DNA from: Piliocolobus tephrosceles
Lineage: Eukaryota > Chordata > Mammalia > Primates > Cercopithecidae
Reading direction: 5' to 3'
DNA: 64,000 bases
Assembly (NCBI RefSeq): GCF_002776525.5
Contig: NC_045438.1
Span: 148,902,095-148,966,094 of the forward strand
The position numbers and the translations under genes are program-made. Numbering within the stretch: position 1 is the stretch's first letter; every line of letters starts with the position of its first letter. Shown here piece after piece: positions 1 through 11,428 of this stretch. The notes under the pieces were generated by a model that was not told the origin of the DNA, searched no databases, and saw only the letters and a list, made by a program, of their open reading frames with translations.

Positions 1-454
1 TCTGTAGAAGAAGGAAGAGACATGTTGATTGTAGCTGAAGTTGCAGCTGGGGAATTGAAGGAAATAAGGTTAAGTGTGGTGGCCAGATGATGAGAGTCTC
101 TCTTGAGACCCAGGAATAATTTAGATTTATTGCATCAACCACAAGATAGCCATAGGAATCAATAGTGCTTTCTGAAAAGCAATGTCATAGTGAAAACTGG
201 CTTGGAGACAAGGTACTTTGAAACATTCACCTGATTCAGAGAAACAGATGAAATCTGATACCTTTTTCTTTAACCAGGGAGGTTGACTTCCAACCACTGT
301 AGAATAACTACATTCAAATTGATGCTCTGAATTCTGTTAATGAGTAGTATGTTTAGAAAAATTACATCCATTATGACAGCACTTAATCATCTGATTGAGT
401 TATCTTTTACTTTTTTCCTGAGTTCTCTCTGTTTTCTCAAGTGTTTGAGTTTCA

Positions 455-880
455 AGATGGTTAATTTTATGTGTCAGATTGGCCAGGCTATAGTGCCCAG
501 ATGTTTGAACAAACACCAATCTAGATGTTGCAATGAAGGTATTTTAAAAATGTGATTAACTTCTAAATTGGTAGAGTTTGAGTGAAGCAGAGCACTATCC
601 ACAATGTGGGTGGACTTAATCTGAACAGTTGAAGGTCTTAAAGGAAATTAGGTTCCCCGAGGGGAAGACTTTCTGCCTGGAGGCTGCCTTTGGATTCAAG
701 CTGCAACATCAGCTCTTCCCTGGTTCTCCAGGCTGCTGGACTGCTCTGCAGATTTTAGATGTATCAGTCTGACAATCATATGAACTGAGTCCTAAAAATC
801 AATCTCTCTCTTTTTCTCCACCCCTTCACACACACGCGCGCGCGCGCGCGCACACACACACACACACCCTATTCAGTTTC
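455..880 (+). mobile_element. ERVL/MLT2-like LTR, old
   Basis: The segment opens with a 'gatggttaattttatgtgtc' start and contains a 'caatgtgggtgga' block and an 'ttgaaggtc' block, a pattern typical of an old mammalian ERVL-group LTR. The right end is diluted by a CA/CG dinucleotide run where the consensus has a TA/CA-rich stretch. No internal retroviral sequence adjoins it, so it is best read as a solo LTR. The subfamily was not verified. Short open frames inside it are chance. Confidence 0.6.
826..867. repeat. (CA)n(CG)n(CA)n microsatellite
   Basis: A continuous alternating purine-pyrimidine run: CA units, then about eight CG units (roughly 834-851), then CA units again. It lies near the 3' end of the LTR at 455-880. 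Alternating CG/CA tracts of this kind can adopt Z-DNA. Confidence 0.95.
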
Positions 881-895
881 TTGATGCAATATATA

Positions 896-1023
896 TATAT
901 TTTTGAGACAGAGTCTCACTCTGTCGCCCAGGCTGGAGTGCAGTAGCACCATCTTGGCTTACTGCAACCTCCGCCTCCTGGGTTCAAGCGATTCTCCTGT
1001 CTCAGCCTCCCAAGTAGCTGGGT
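896..1023 (-). mobile_element. Alu, 5'-truncated
   Basis: Reverse-strand Alu right half: T-run, 'gagacagagtctcactctgt', 'cccaggctggagtgcag', ending at 'caagtagctggg'. Imperfect flanking copies of about 12 bp ('gatgcaatat' on the left, 'aatgcagtat' on the right) suggest the truncation happened at insertion, not by later deletion. Confidence 0.9.
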
Positions 1024-1963
1024 TTTAATGCAGTATTTTAAAGAGACAGTTGATGAACTTGGAAGTCGCTGTGTCATGTCATGTTTTTCTGCCTTAGTCC
1101 CATTCCATATGTCTCAACCTTAAACTGCTTGATGAAAGAGAGTGTGTATTTCTTCCACTCCTTGAGTCTTAGAGAAAGAAATGTATATTTGGGGGGTCTC
1201 TAGTATGACATACTTTAGAAATACTACTCTCATGAAAGTGACATCCTTTCTCATACTTTTTCTTTTAGTTATTATTTTTTGAAAACAGTGTCTTGACTAT
1301 TCCCGCTCTCTCGTTGCCTTCTCCTCACCTCCCTCTAGAACTCACTTCATCCAGACACGTGAAAGTAAAATGGATACTGTTTTGAAATATTGTTGTATTT
1401 ATTCTTTTATTCTGGAGCAACATAGAAAGCTTAATTTCACTGAAATGAGAGTAAAGACACATTCCTAGAATCCACCGCAGAGTAATCTCCTACCTTTTGG
1501 AAATAGTGAAAATAGATAGTAAGTGTGCTAAAGTAAGAGCTGTTAGGCGGTTTATGCCAGCATTTGTAAACACTAGGCAGCTAGTTCTTCTCTACTTAGG
1601 AGAACTATTTTTGCTTCAATCTTCTTGCTCTGCTTTTGACCATATAAACTCATGCCTTGGATTTTACTTGGAGCCATGTGTCTTATTACAGATCAAGAGG
1701 AACTGCTGGAAAGTAGGATATACTTTGGGTTTTGGCTTGTCATCTAATTATGTTCTTTTTTCCTGTGTATATTTTGCAATTTTGAAGTTAATGTATATTC
1801 ACTGCGAGAAAAAGACTCGAAAAATTAAACAGTGCCAGCCATAATTTAACGGCATATAAATAACAATTGTTAAGTTATAGCATGTTTTCTTTGTGTGTGT
1901 GTGAGAGAGAGAAATTGTGAGAGAAGGAGAAAATAGGTCTAAATTGCTCTTTAATGTAATCTC
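1024..1963. other. Unassigned AT-rich sequence
   Basis: No repeat family or gene recognised. A 115-codon open frame at 1497-1844 lacks an ATG start and any recognisable domain and is judged chance. A short (GT)n(GA)n run lies near 1893-1930. Confidence 0.5.
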
Positions 1964-2257
1964 GGCCAAGGACGGTGGCTCATGTCTGTAATCCCAGGAC
2001 TTTGGGAGGCCGAGGCAGGCGGATCACTTGAGGCCAGGAGTTCGAGAACAGCCTGGTCAACATGGTGAGACTCCCATCTCTACTAAAAATACAAAAATTA
2101 GGCGGTCTTAGTAGCTCAAGCCTGTAATCCCAGCTACTCGGGAGACTGAAGCACGAGAATTGCTTGAGTCTGGGAGACAGAGTTTGCAGTGAGCTGAGAC
2201 TGCGCCACTGCACCCCAGTCTGGGCAACAGAGTGAGACTCTGTCTCAAAAAAAAATA
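1964..2257 (+). mobile_element. Alu, full length
   Basis: Forward Alu beginning 'ggccaaggacggtggctcat', with both arms ('ggccaggagttcgag', 'cagtgagctgagactgcgcc') and an A-tail before 2256. A weak flanking duplication ('gtaatct') is present on both sides. Confidence 0.95.
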
Positions 2258-2276
2258 CATAGTAATCTAATCTAAT

Positions 2277-2411
2277 CCCTCTCTTCCCCTCCCCTCCTCT
2301 CCCTCCCTCCCTCCCTCCCTCCCTCCCTCCCTTCCTTCCTTCCTTCTTCCTCTTCCTTCCTTCCTTCCTTCCTTCCTTCCTTCTCCCCTCCCCTCCCCTC
2401 CCTTCCCTTCC

Positions 2412-2467
<56 letters not shown>

Positions 2468-2929
2468 TCNNNNNNNNNNNNNNNNNNNNNNNNNNNNNNN
2501 NNNNNNNNNNNNNNNNNNNNNNNNNNNNNNNNNNNNNNNNNNNNNNNNNNNNNNNNNNNNNNNNNNNNNNNNNNNNNNNNNNNNNNNNNNNNNNNNNNNN
2601 NNNNNNNNNNNNNNNNNNNNNNNNNNNNNNNNNNNNNNNNNNNNNNNNNNNNNNNNNNNNNNNNNNNNNNNNNNNNNNNNNNNNNNNNNNNNNNNNNNNN
2701 NNNNNNNNNNNNNNNNNNNNNNNNNNNNNNNNNNNNNNNNNNNNNNNNNNNNNNNNNNNNNNNNNNNNNNNNNNNNNNNNNNNNNNNNNNNNNNNNNNNN
2801 NNNNNNNNNNNNNNNNNNNNNNNNNNNNNNNNNNNNNNNNNNNNNNNNNNNNNNNNNNNNNNNNNNNNNCTTCCTTCTTTCTTTCCTTCCTTTTTCCCTC
2901 TCTGTTTTCTCTCTCTCTCTTTTTTTTTT
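2277..2929. repeat. Polypyrimidine microsatellite with assembly gap
   Basis: From 2277 the plus strand is almost pure C/T: (CCCT)n, (CCTT)n, then (CTTT)n up to 2469. It resumes at 2870 with CTTC/CTTT units and then CT units to about 2920. Bases 2470-2869 are 400 N, so the array's true length and internal structure are unknown. Two open frames spanning the gap on the minus strand are artefacts of the purine repeat. Confidence 0.97.
2470..2869. other. Assembly gap (400 N)
   Basis: Exactly 400 undetermined bases within a CTTT/CCTT array. The round length suggests an estimated or placeholder gap. Confidence 1.
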
Positions 2930-3212
2930 TGACAAGAGTCCTGCTCTGTCACCCAGGCTGGAATGCAGGGGCATACCATGGCTCACTGCAGCCTCAATCT
3001 CTCGAGCTCAAGGGATCCTCCCACCTCAGCCTCCTGAGTAGCTGGGACCTCAGGTGAAAGCTACCATACCATGCCTGGCTAATTTTTTAATTTTTTGTAG
3101 AGACAGGGTCTGACTATGTTGCCTAGGCTGGTCTCAAACTATTGGGCTCAAGTGATCCTCCTGTTTTGGCCTCTCAAAGTGCTAGAATTACAGGTGTGAG
3201 CCACTGTGTCAC
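2920..3212 (-). mobile_element. Alu, old
   Basis: Reverse-strand Alu: T-run, 'ctctgtcacccaggctgg', a central 'aattttttaattttttgtag' linker, and 'ccactgtgtc' at the 5' end. The diverged 'gcctcaatctctcgagctca' arm suggests an AluJ-type copy. Its A-tail abuts the microsatellite that holds the gap, which probably grew from that tail region. Confidence 0.92.
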
Positions 3213-3543
3213 ATTTCTTAACACTGGGTACAATGAAATTTCATCGACTGCATTCTTGTTTATTATGTTGCAGTTTACTCTTAGTTATTTTTAGTGCCTT
3301 CCTCCTCCCTTCTTAGGCTAGGACAGATTGTCAGCATTTCTACAATCCAAGAAGTTAGGGTGGACTTCTGTTCTTCAGTTTATTTAGTGAACTGGAGACT
3401 GCACCTCCCAGTCCCCTTACCCCATTCCACATGGGGACCTGTTGTGGTTTCCAAATCCACTGAGCTTAGTGTTCTGCTTTCAGAGGCCCTCCCATGCACC
3501 TGCGTGTGGAGGTCCTGACACCTCCAGCTTGCCTTTCAAGCAC

Positions 3544-3965
3544 TTCTATGGTTTGGTTTGTCCTACCAAGACTCGTGTTGAAATTGGATCCCCGTGTGGT
3601 GGTGGTGGGAGGTGGGGACTAGTGGCAGGTGTTTGGATCACAGGGGATGGATTCCTCATGAATGACTCTCTTGACAATGAGTTCTTACTCTGTGAAAGTA
3701 GATTAGTTCACGTGGGAATAGATTAGCTCTTGAGACAGTGCATTGTTAGAAAGCTAGGATGCCCTTTGGGTTTTAGCTCTTTGAAGGTGTTTGCTTCTCT
3801 TTGACTGTCTCTGTCATGTTGTGACTCAGCAGGAGAGTCCCCACCAGAAACCAGGACCATGCCCTTGAACTTCCCAACCTATAGAACCATGAGCTAAATA
3901 AACCCCTTTTCTTCATAAATTTCCCAGATTTAGGTATTCTTTTCTGGCAACACGAAACAGACAAC
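3544..3965 (+). mobile_element. MST-type MaLR LTR
   Basis: Starts 'tatggtttggtttgtcctac' and carries 'ggaggtggggactagtggca', 'ggtgtttggatcac' and 'gattcctcatgaatg'. It ends with 'gagctaaataaaccccttttc' and the 'ggcaacacgaaacagac' terminus. This order matches MST LTRs of the MaLR group. A polyadenylation-like AATAAA lies near 3897. No internal region follows, so it is a solo LTR. Confidence 0.82.
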
Positions 3966-3969
3966 TTAA

Positions 3970-4700
3970 ACTTGCCATCTAGGCTGTCTCATTGAAGGTA
4001 CTGGCAACCTTCTTATTCTTTCCTCACATTCCTGAGGAATTCCTCTACTCTTCTAATTGCTGATTTGTTCATCCCAAATCAGGCCACACTCTCCTTCAAC
4101 CCTGAGAAATACTCAGCCTTTATTTCCTGTTCATTTGAATCATAGTATTTAAAAACTCACCTAAGCACCTTTCTCTTTGAAATGGCCAGATTCTAGGTCC
4201 TTAGACCCAGCACAGACCATTTAACTTACCAGGAGCTAAGGCGGTTCCAGTCTTGACATATAATACCTGAAAACTCATCCTCTAAGTATGCACAAAAAGC
4301 TTCGTCTAAAAGCAGCAGAAGATAACAAATTTGAGTTTTCATATACTATTGCAACAAATGCCCAACACCTGCCAAAAGACAAAATCACAAGTTTAACTTA
4401 AAGATCTAATTGACTTTTATTTGACATCCTAGATCTGGACAGCATTTTGTATAAAATAGACCATGTATTCTGCAGGGTATGACAGAAGAGCTGGGTTTTT
4501 TAAGATGGGAAAAAGGAAACAACACACTAGAAAAAGTGGATTGGTTAACATCTCATTACTTCATTTTACCTATCTTATAAGGGTTAAAGCAGAAGGGACT
4601 TCCCTATTACACTGACTCAGATTGACTGGGCCCATTCCAATTGGTTGTTGTGAGCATCCTGTTTTCAGGAAAAAACTAGTCTGTTTGGTGATCTACCTGC
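3970..4700. other. Unassigned sequence, possibly old repeat
   Basis: No gene seen. From about 4405 the text resembles a diverged interspersed element that continues after the L1 tail (about 4903-5060), as if that L1 had landed inside it. The family was not identified. Confidence 0.35.
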
Positions 4701-4717
4701 TTTTCTTTCTTTCTTTC

Positions 4718-4899
4718 TTTTTTTTTTTTTTTTGGCCTGGTAAGCCAGGGAATTCTTTTTTCTTTTTCTTTTTTATTATACTTTAAGTTTTAGGGTACAT
4801 GTGCACAACATGCAGGTTTGTTACATATGTATACATGTGCCATGTTGGTGTGCTGCACCCATTAACTCATTGTTTACATTAGGTATATCTCCTAATGCT
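4718..4899 (-). mobile_element. L1 3' end, heavily truncated
   Basis: Reverse complement of an L1PA-type 3' end: 'ttattatactttaagtttta', 'aacatgcaggtttgttacat', 'tgctgcacccattaactcat', ending at 'cctaatgct'. Only about 125 bp of body remain. Reading on the minus strand, the tail has a first A-rich run (4755-4774), about 21 bp of unrelated sequence (4734-4754), then a second A-run (4718-4733) and GAAA units. Confidence 0.88.
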
Positions 4900-5469
4900 T
4901 AAAGTTTCATTTTGATTATGTGGCACTTAGCACAAGTGACTCCATTTTGATTTGGTCTAGTCTGTAGGGGTCTAATGTAGGCGCTCAGCCCAAAACAGTG
5001 GCTTCCCATAAAATTTGTTTAACATGCTTCAACTTATTACACACAAGTAAAAACATAATTGGGATAATATTATAAATACAAGTTTGTAACTCTTTTTTTC
5101 TTTCTTAGCTAAAATTATGACTGTTTTCCCAGGAAAATTTTTTCCCTAATTAGCATTAGTTAAAATAAGTGGGCAGGGTGTTAGCTGGTATATGTCCAAC
5201 TGGCTTGTGTTCTTCACTTAGGCTATCTCAAACGATTTATAAAGAGAGAACATAAATCCCTTCTTTGGAGCACCCAAGTCTTACTAGACAACCAGGAAAA
5301 GGCCAGGTTTTCTGTCTCTGAACTGTGCAGGAATCAATTTAGAATCTTCACCTTGAGCTTTGCTTAACCATTGGTGTAGTGTTGGATTATTCTACTTATT
5401 CACAAACAAAAGAAGTTGTACCAAAGTATTCTGTATTTGTTTTTCCTTTTTCTCATTTTGTGGTGGATT

Positions 5470-5955
5470 AAAGATGATTCTATATTCTTGATCACTCCCC
5501 TTTGAGAATGAAACTTATTTTCTCAACCCTTGAATCTCACTGGTGCTGAGACAGCGTAACCAATAAAATATGGCTAAGTACTGGACACTGTGGCAGTTCT
5601 GAGTCTAGCTTTTATGAAGATTGGCAGCTTCCATTTCTTCTCCCTTAGAATGCTTGTTCTTGGTCCACCCTCTTGGAACACAGCTCCCATGGCTGTGAGA
5701 TGTTCATGTCTCCCAGGGAGAAGCGTCCTGCAAGACTTCTAGCAGGCTGCCAATCTAAACTCTCAGTCAACAACAAGCATCAATTGCCAGCAACGGGAGG
5801 GAGTCTTCTTGGTGGTTCCAGATCAACTGAGTGCTTGGGTAACTGCAAATCAGCCAGTATCAGAACTGCCTAGTCAATGTGCAGAATCTCAAATGATAAT
5901 AAGACATTTGTTGTGTTAACCCAATAGCTTTTGGAGTAGTTTGTTAGAAATTAAT
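5470..5955 (+). mobile_element. MLT1-type MaLR LTR, old
   Basis: The right end, 'cccaatagcttttggagtag' followed by 'tttgttagaa', matches the MLT1 terminus, where a chain of 'ccac/taagttttgg' leads into 'tttgtta'. The interior is diverged. It has the same orientation as the MLT1 LTR at 6540-7171. Confidence 0.6.
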
Positions 5956-6104
5956 TTGTTTATTTGATAAGGGAAATATGTACTTTTGGTTTCTATTACT
6001 ATAGGGGCATGGATGTAGTTAATTATCTTTAACCTCATAGCAGTTCCATTATTGGTTTCAATATAGTGGGGCTATCTTCTTAACAAAGACTAGTTCAGCT
6101 CTAA

Positions 6105-6430
6105 ATATATGTATTTTGGGAAATTACTGTGTACCAGGCATAGTGTTAAGTTTTGGGGATAAGCAAGACAAAGTCCAAGCCAGCAAGAGGCAGAGAGTTG
6201 AACAGGGAACATGTATGTAAATGAATAATTATGACCAGATCTATTACAGAGAAGATTTTTATTTCACAAATATTTGAGCATCTATTACATGCCTGGCATT
6301 ATGCAAGGCACTGGGAACAGATAAAAATAAAATTATTGTTCTGGAGTAATTTATCAACCAGTTGAGGAGACAGATTAAAAATAGATATCGCTAATATAAT
6401 GTGGCTCATGTCAGAACTGAAGCATAAAGT
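6105..6430 (+). repeat. Ancient mammal-wide interspersed repeat, two pieces
   Basis: Two adjacent copies of the motif 'tgtgtaccaggcatagtgtt' / 'tacatgcctggcattatgca', each followed by an 'actggggata/aca' block. This is a very old mammalian repeat signature (L2/MIR age). I cannot name the subfamily. Confidence 0.45.
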
Positions 6431-6539
6431 TGCTGGTAATTCAATGATATTATGTGTAAATTACCTAGCATAGATTGTTATATAGAAGATAGTAAAAGCA
6501 TTTCACATTCAATCCTCTTCTCCTGATGGTTGGCCAAGC

Positions 6540-7171
6540 TGTATATTCCAAATATAGCTTCAACAATAACTTCCAACCCATATACTCTTTGACAACGTGA
6601 CTTTGCAACTCTGTTATCAAGGGGAAGAGTCTCATTGCACTCCCTTTGAAACTGGGCTGCCTTTCAGAATTCGCTTGTAACTAGTGGAATTTGGTGAAAG
6701 TGATACTGTATAGCTTCTGAGGCTGGGCAGGAATAAAACCAAGTAGTGTGAGCCTTGGTCTTCTGGAAGACTCATTTTCCAGATGCTCCATCTCAGAAGG
6801 CTGTTTCTGGAGCTCAGCTGCCATGCTGTGAGAAACGTGGAGAGACTATGTGCAGGCATGCTGACTGACAGTCCAAGCTGGGCTCAGCCTTTGAGTTACC
6901 CCAGCTCAGGCACTTCCTAGAAAAAACTTCCTAGAATAAAAGATTGTGAGTGAAGAAGCTTCCAGGTGATTCCAGCCCCTGGCTGTTGAGTCACCCTCAA
7001 CGCACTGGAGGCTTCCAAGCTGAGGCCCTAGATGTCCTGGAGCACAAATAAGCCCTCCCCACTGTACCCTGTTCAAAATCCCAACCCACAGAACCTGTGA
7101 GCATAATGGTTGCTATTTTATGTCACTGAGTTTGGAGTGGTTTGTTGCACAGCAATAGATAATTAGAACAG
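6540..7171 (+). mobile_element. MLT1-type MaLR LTR
   Basis: Long diverged LTR ending in 'ttgctattttatgtcactga', 'gtttggagtggtttgttgca' and 'cagcaatagataattagaac', the standard MLT1 3' end. An internal 'aacctgtgagca' block precedes it. Solo copy. Confidence 0.78.
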
Positions 7172-8511
7172 ATGGAGTTCAAGAGAGAACTACTTTACAA
7201 TGAATCATATTATTTTTGAATGCTTTCCATGCTGAGGCTCCAATATTCCTGCATGCAGGTCTTTCAGTTAATTTGGAAACTGAGAAAAATTTACTCTTTA
7301 ATTAATTTCTGAATTCAGATCACAGGGTTTTGGGAGCTTATCCATGACTAAAATACTTTTCCATCATGTGTAAAATTATAGGTCTACTCGTTTGAGGAAT
7401 ATTTCATTTCTTCAGGTAGGAACTAGTTCTCTTTATCTTCAGATTTAGTGGAATTATAAATGTTGGAAAACTCATTTATTTGATATTCATATCATAAATT
7501 TGTGAGACAAAACATTTTTATAAATGATAAGTGGGAGAATATGCCTTGGTATATGTGAAGACACTGGCTACCTCAAATATAATGTGTTTTATGGCTTTTA
7601 TCACTAATTATCATTTATAGGAAGAATTTGTTTATATGAAGAGGAGTTGAGGAAAGATGAGATATTAAACTGTAAAGTTCTCTTCCATTGTAGTCATTAG
7701 TCCTACCACTTATGAACAATTAAACCATGTTCAGTTTCAAGAATGGCAACTTGAAAATTGTCTAAGGAAGATATTCATTTTAATTATGTGAATTGAAAGA
7801 GGCACTTTTTTTGGCTATTTTTCTATCTTACAGTAATGAGAAATCATTAAAAATTGGAATACACTTCCATTAAATTTACAGGGGGAGAAAAGAGACTGTG
7901 TTAATATCCAAAACATTTTCTTTCTTAGACTATAGTCTTGACAGATGAGATAATTAAATCTGAGTCTCTGTAGTGGTAAAATAGGTGACATAGAAGGAAA
8001 ACAACGAGGTGCAATATATGGTTAATTAATGGATACCAATTATGTCTTAGAATTGACTGTGTCCTCAGAAAGCGAGAGGACTAGTTAGAAGAGGCAGAGC
8101 TGGAGCCTGAGGAGAAACCATGCCTGTAAGCTTGCAGGTGCTCCCTCTTAGTAGCCAGATGCTGCTGGACCTGGACAGGGACAAAACCCAGAAAACCTGG
8201 TGGGTACATTGTACACTGGAAATCCAAGATTCTGACAGTGAAAGCCTATTGTCTGTAGAGAAAGCATCCTTCTTAATTTCCTACTTTCCAATTCTTTGCA
8301 AACTTCCTAGAATAAAAGTACTTGGTGGACAAGAGGGAAGCACAAAGTCTAGGAAATCTTTCAGGTCTCAGACTTCATAGCATCATTCTTACTGTTTCCT
8401 GTTACAATACGCAGATTTCCCTGTCATTTTCTTTTAGACCCTTCTGCTTGACAAGTATGCATTTTTGGAAGAACCTCTCAGATTTAGATTCTACCTGAAT
8501 TGCCTACTAAC
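7172..8511. other. Unassigned AT-rich sequence
   Basis: No repeat or gene recognised. An 86-codon open frame at 8120-8380 has an ATG but no domain or homology I recognise. It is treated as chance. Confidence 0.5.
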
Positions 8512-8797
8512 ATTTTTTTCCCCATAGAGACAAGGTCACCCTCCATCGCCCAGGCTGAAGTGCAGTGGTGTGGTCATAGCTCACTGCAATCTCGAACTCA
8601 TGGACTGCAGCGATACTCCTGCCTCAGCCTCCTGAGTAGCTAGTACTACAGACACTTACCACCATACCCGGCTAATTTTTATAATTTTTTGTAGAGAAGG
8701 GGTGTCACACTGTTGCTCAGTCTGGTCTCAAACTCCTGGCCTTAAGTGATCCTCCTGCCTCAGCCTCCCAAAGTGCTGGGATTACAGGTGTGAACCT
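8512..8797 (-). mobile_element. AluJ-type Alu
   Basis: Reverse Alu with 'cgcccaggctgaagtgcagt', 'ggtcatagctcactgcaatc' and 'gtgctgggattacaggtgtg'. Its divergence and the 'gtcatagctcactgcaatctcgaactc'-type arm point to an old AluJ. Confidence 0.92.
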
Positions 8798-11091
8798 AAT
8801 CACAGAGGTAAGAGCACGCTGCAATTTAGTTCCATGATTGTTTCCTCTCTCACCTGTTCAGGTGGTTCACTGCTGAACTGTCTCAGCTCCTAAATGAAGA
8901 GATAAATGGAGGGTGTTGCCTGAGGCAAGGAAAGTAAATCAATTTAGAATTAATTCATGCCAAAAGTGAGCAGGAATTGGTTTATACTTTTCTATGTATC
9001 TATTCTTTTGGGATATACACATATATTAAAAGTAATTCAAAAATTAAATATCCTCAGGATGTTTTTTCTAACAAATCAAAGGAGGTTTTCATTTACTGTG
9101 GAATTTAGATTATTTTTGAGGAAGTAATACATCTCTAAGTATTGGTATATAAGAATGCACATTTGCAATATTTTTGTTCCATTAAAATTTTTTTTTGAGC
9201 TAGCTTGCTTGTCAGTTCAGTCACCAAGCTTCACGAAGCTTTGCTAATTTTGTGAAATTTGGAATAGTATTTTGCCACGTTAGAGATAATCCCTGAAAGC
9301 TTCCTTCTTGCAGATGGCAATAAATCATTCTTTCCGCTAAAAGCCTCGATGTCATTTGAAATTTATTACACAGAGTGGGTAGTGGACTTAAAAGCCATTT
9401 CACGTGTCTTATTGCTTCAATCATCTAATTTATGGGTTTCAGCTGCAATTGTAGTTGGAAAAAGTGTTTTCCTTTCCCTGATCAATATGAGTCTGGTTTC
9501 GCATTCATTCCTCCCTAACCTTCCAGGCCTGATTTCATCCGCTGCGTCTCCTGGATTTTGTAGATTCTACATTCTGCATTTCCATCATTCAAGAAAATGC
9601 AGGTAGGAAATGGAAAGAAAGTGCCAACAAGGCTGATGTAGATTGACTAAGCTTTCCCAGCTCTTAGCTGCACTTGTCAAAAGATATCTTAGTTATTATT
9701 AGTTGAGCAATCTTGCCCTAGGGAAGGGGAAGCTGTCAAAAACTCCTGTGTTTATTAATATGTACATCTCTGGCTTCATGGAGAGAGCATGAAGGAAGCC
9801 GATTAAACACAGATGAGCTAAGACTAAGTAACACACACTTAACACAAAGAAGGATAAGGAATTGGTACTCTTTAATGCCGTATTGGAGGCGGGATTTTTT
9901 TCTTTCACAATGAAAAATGAATCTCTGTTCCCATGTGTCAGTCATTCTCATCACCGTGGTGAAAGATAGTATTAATGGGTTGATAAAGTGAAGAAGAATA
10001 TAGGAAAGTAATAGTCTCTCTCACCTGGATCCCATGTGAAAAGCAAACCTGTGTGCGTATAACGATTGAGCCCCTGCAGTGTCCAGGTCATAGACACTGT
10101 CTCCGACTGCCACCAGGATGGTTGTAAAAGGCACTGCTGTATTCTCTGACTTCAATGTAAAAAATAAGATTTGTACCCAAATACTCCTATCCTGAGTTAC
10201 CATAATTATGTCTTAGCCCCATCAACCTCATGTTTCAATCCATTCAACCTCATGGGGAAATTCAAAATGTATTAAAAGCCTATCACATGCAAAATACTAA
10301 AAGACAATTCCCTCTTATACTCTGTTCTATACAATTCTTAGTCAATGTTGGGAAGAAAACACTGGTTTGCCTTTTGTATCCACACGCTGTCTTCTTTGCT
10401 GCTCTTTTAACCCTCCCCAGTGGGTCTCACCTGGGTACCCCTCCTCTTCTATTCTCCTGTGGCAAAACTCTTGCTTGCCTCCAAAACAGCTATTTCTTTA
10501 TCTTTTTTTCTTGATTGCTAGGAGAACTTTCTCCCACAATAGATACTGAAACCGTTTATACTTGCATTCTCACCTCCCTTGTCCTTACCGTATAGGTGTG
10601 AGACCCAATCCTGGTAAAAGGGACTGGAGGAGATGTCTGCTAGGGGCTCCTGGGGAATATTTTACCCAATAAGACAGACATGTGGAGGGAATTCCTCTCT
10701 TTCTCTCTGGGTAGGAACATGTCAGCCTGTGACACCTGGGACCGTGTCTTGATAACACACGGAGAATGGAAGAGTGGACCAATGAGAGCCCTGGGTCCTT
10801 GGTAGTGAGCTGCCCTGTTCCTGGGACATTTTGTAGATTGAAAACAATGTATTTTTACAGAGACAGTTGGTGTTTAGTAGCTTGGCCAAGTAGTCTGGAA
10901 TCTCAGGCTCTAAGATGATTATACTCATTTTTTAAATATGACAGATAATATTCCTTCTTGGTGGTCCTTGTTCCCTTTGAGTTTAATCAACTCCTCAGCT
11001 TAGGCTGAGAGGTTAAGACAAAAGCTCCATGAATCGGATCCCACTACAAGTTTGCTTGCTAAAGACAGCTGTGGAAACTAAAGAAAAGATT
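8798..11091. other. Unassigned sequence
   Basis: About 2.3 kb with no recognised gene. Open frames of 60-94 codons are scattered on both strands and overlap one another, which argues for chance. The part from 10540 to 10930 is less AT-rich and may be an old LTR-like remnant, but I cannot assign it. Confidence 0.45.
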
Positions 11092-11428
11092 CATGCCCGG
11101 CCGGGGCCAGGCACGGTGGCTCATGCCTGTAATCCCATCACTTTGGGAGGCCGAGGCAGGCGGATCACGAGGTCAGCAGATGGAGACCATCCTAGCTAAT
11201 GTGGTGAAACCCCGTCTCTACTAAAAATACAAAAAATTAGCCAGGCGTGGTGGCGGGCGCCTGTAGTCCCAGCTACTCGGGAGGCTGAGGCAGGAGAATG
11301 GCGTGAACCCGGGAGGCGGAGCTTGCAGTGAGCGGAGATCGTGCCACTGCACTCCAGACTGGGCGACAGAGTGAGACTCCCTCTCAAAAAAATTAAAAAA
11401 AAAAAAAAAAAAAAATGCATACCCGGCC
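11092..11428. repeat. Target-site duplication of the AluY at 11104
   Basis: 'catgcccggcc' (11092-11102) on the left and 'catacccggcc' (11418-11428) on the right flank the young Alu. They show that it inserted at the start of an older Alu monomer. Confidence 0.75.
11104..11415 (+). mobile_element. AluY-type Alu, full length
   Basis: Forward Alu from 'ggccaggcacggtggctcat' through 'ggcgtgaacccgggaggcgg' to 'actccagactgggcgacaga', with a long A-rich tail. 'gtggtgaaaccccgtctcta' and 'agcttgcagtgagcggagat' support the Y subfamily. It interrupts the 5' end of an older Alu monomer. Confidence 0.95.

Noticed and set aside
1497..1844. 115-codon plus-strand frame
   Set aside because: It begins with a non-ATG codon and shows no recognisable motif.
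2267..2986. Open frames of over 230 codons on the minus strand, Lys/Glu/Arg/Gly-rich
   Set aside because: They exist only because GAAA/GGAA repeats and the 400 N lack stop codons. They also run into an Alu.
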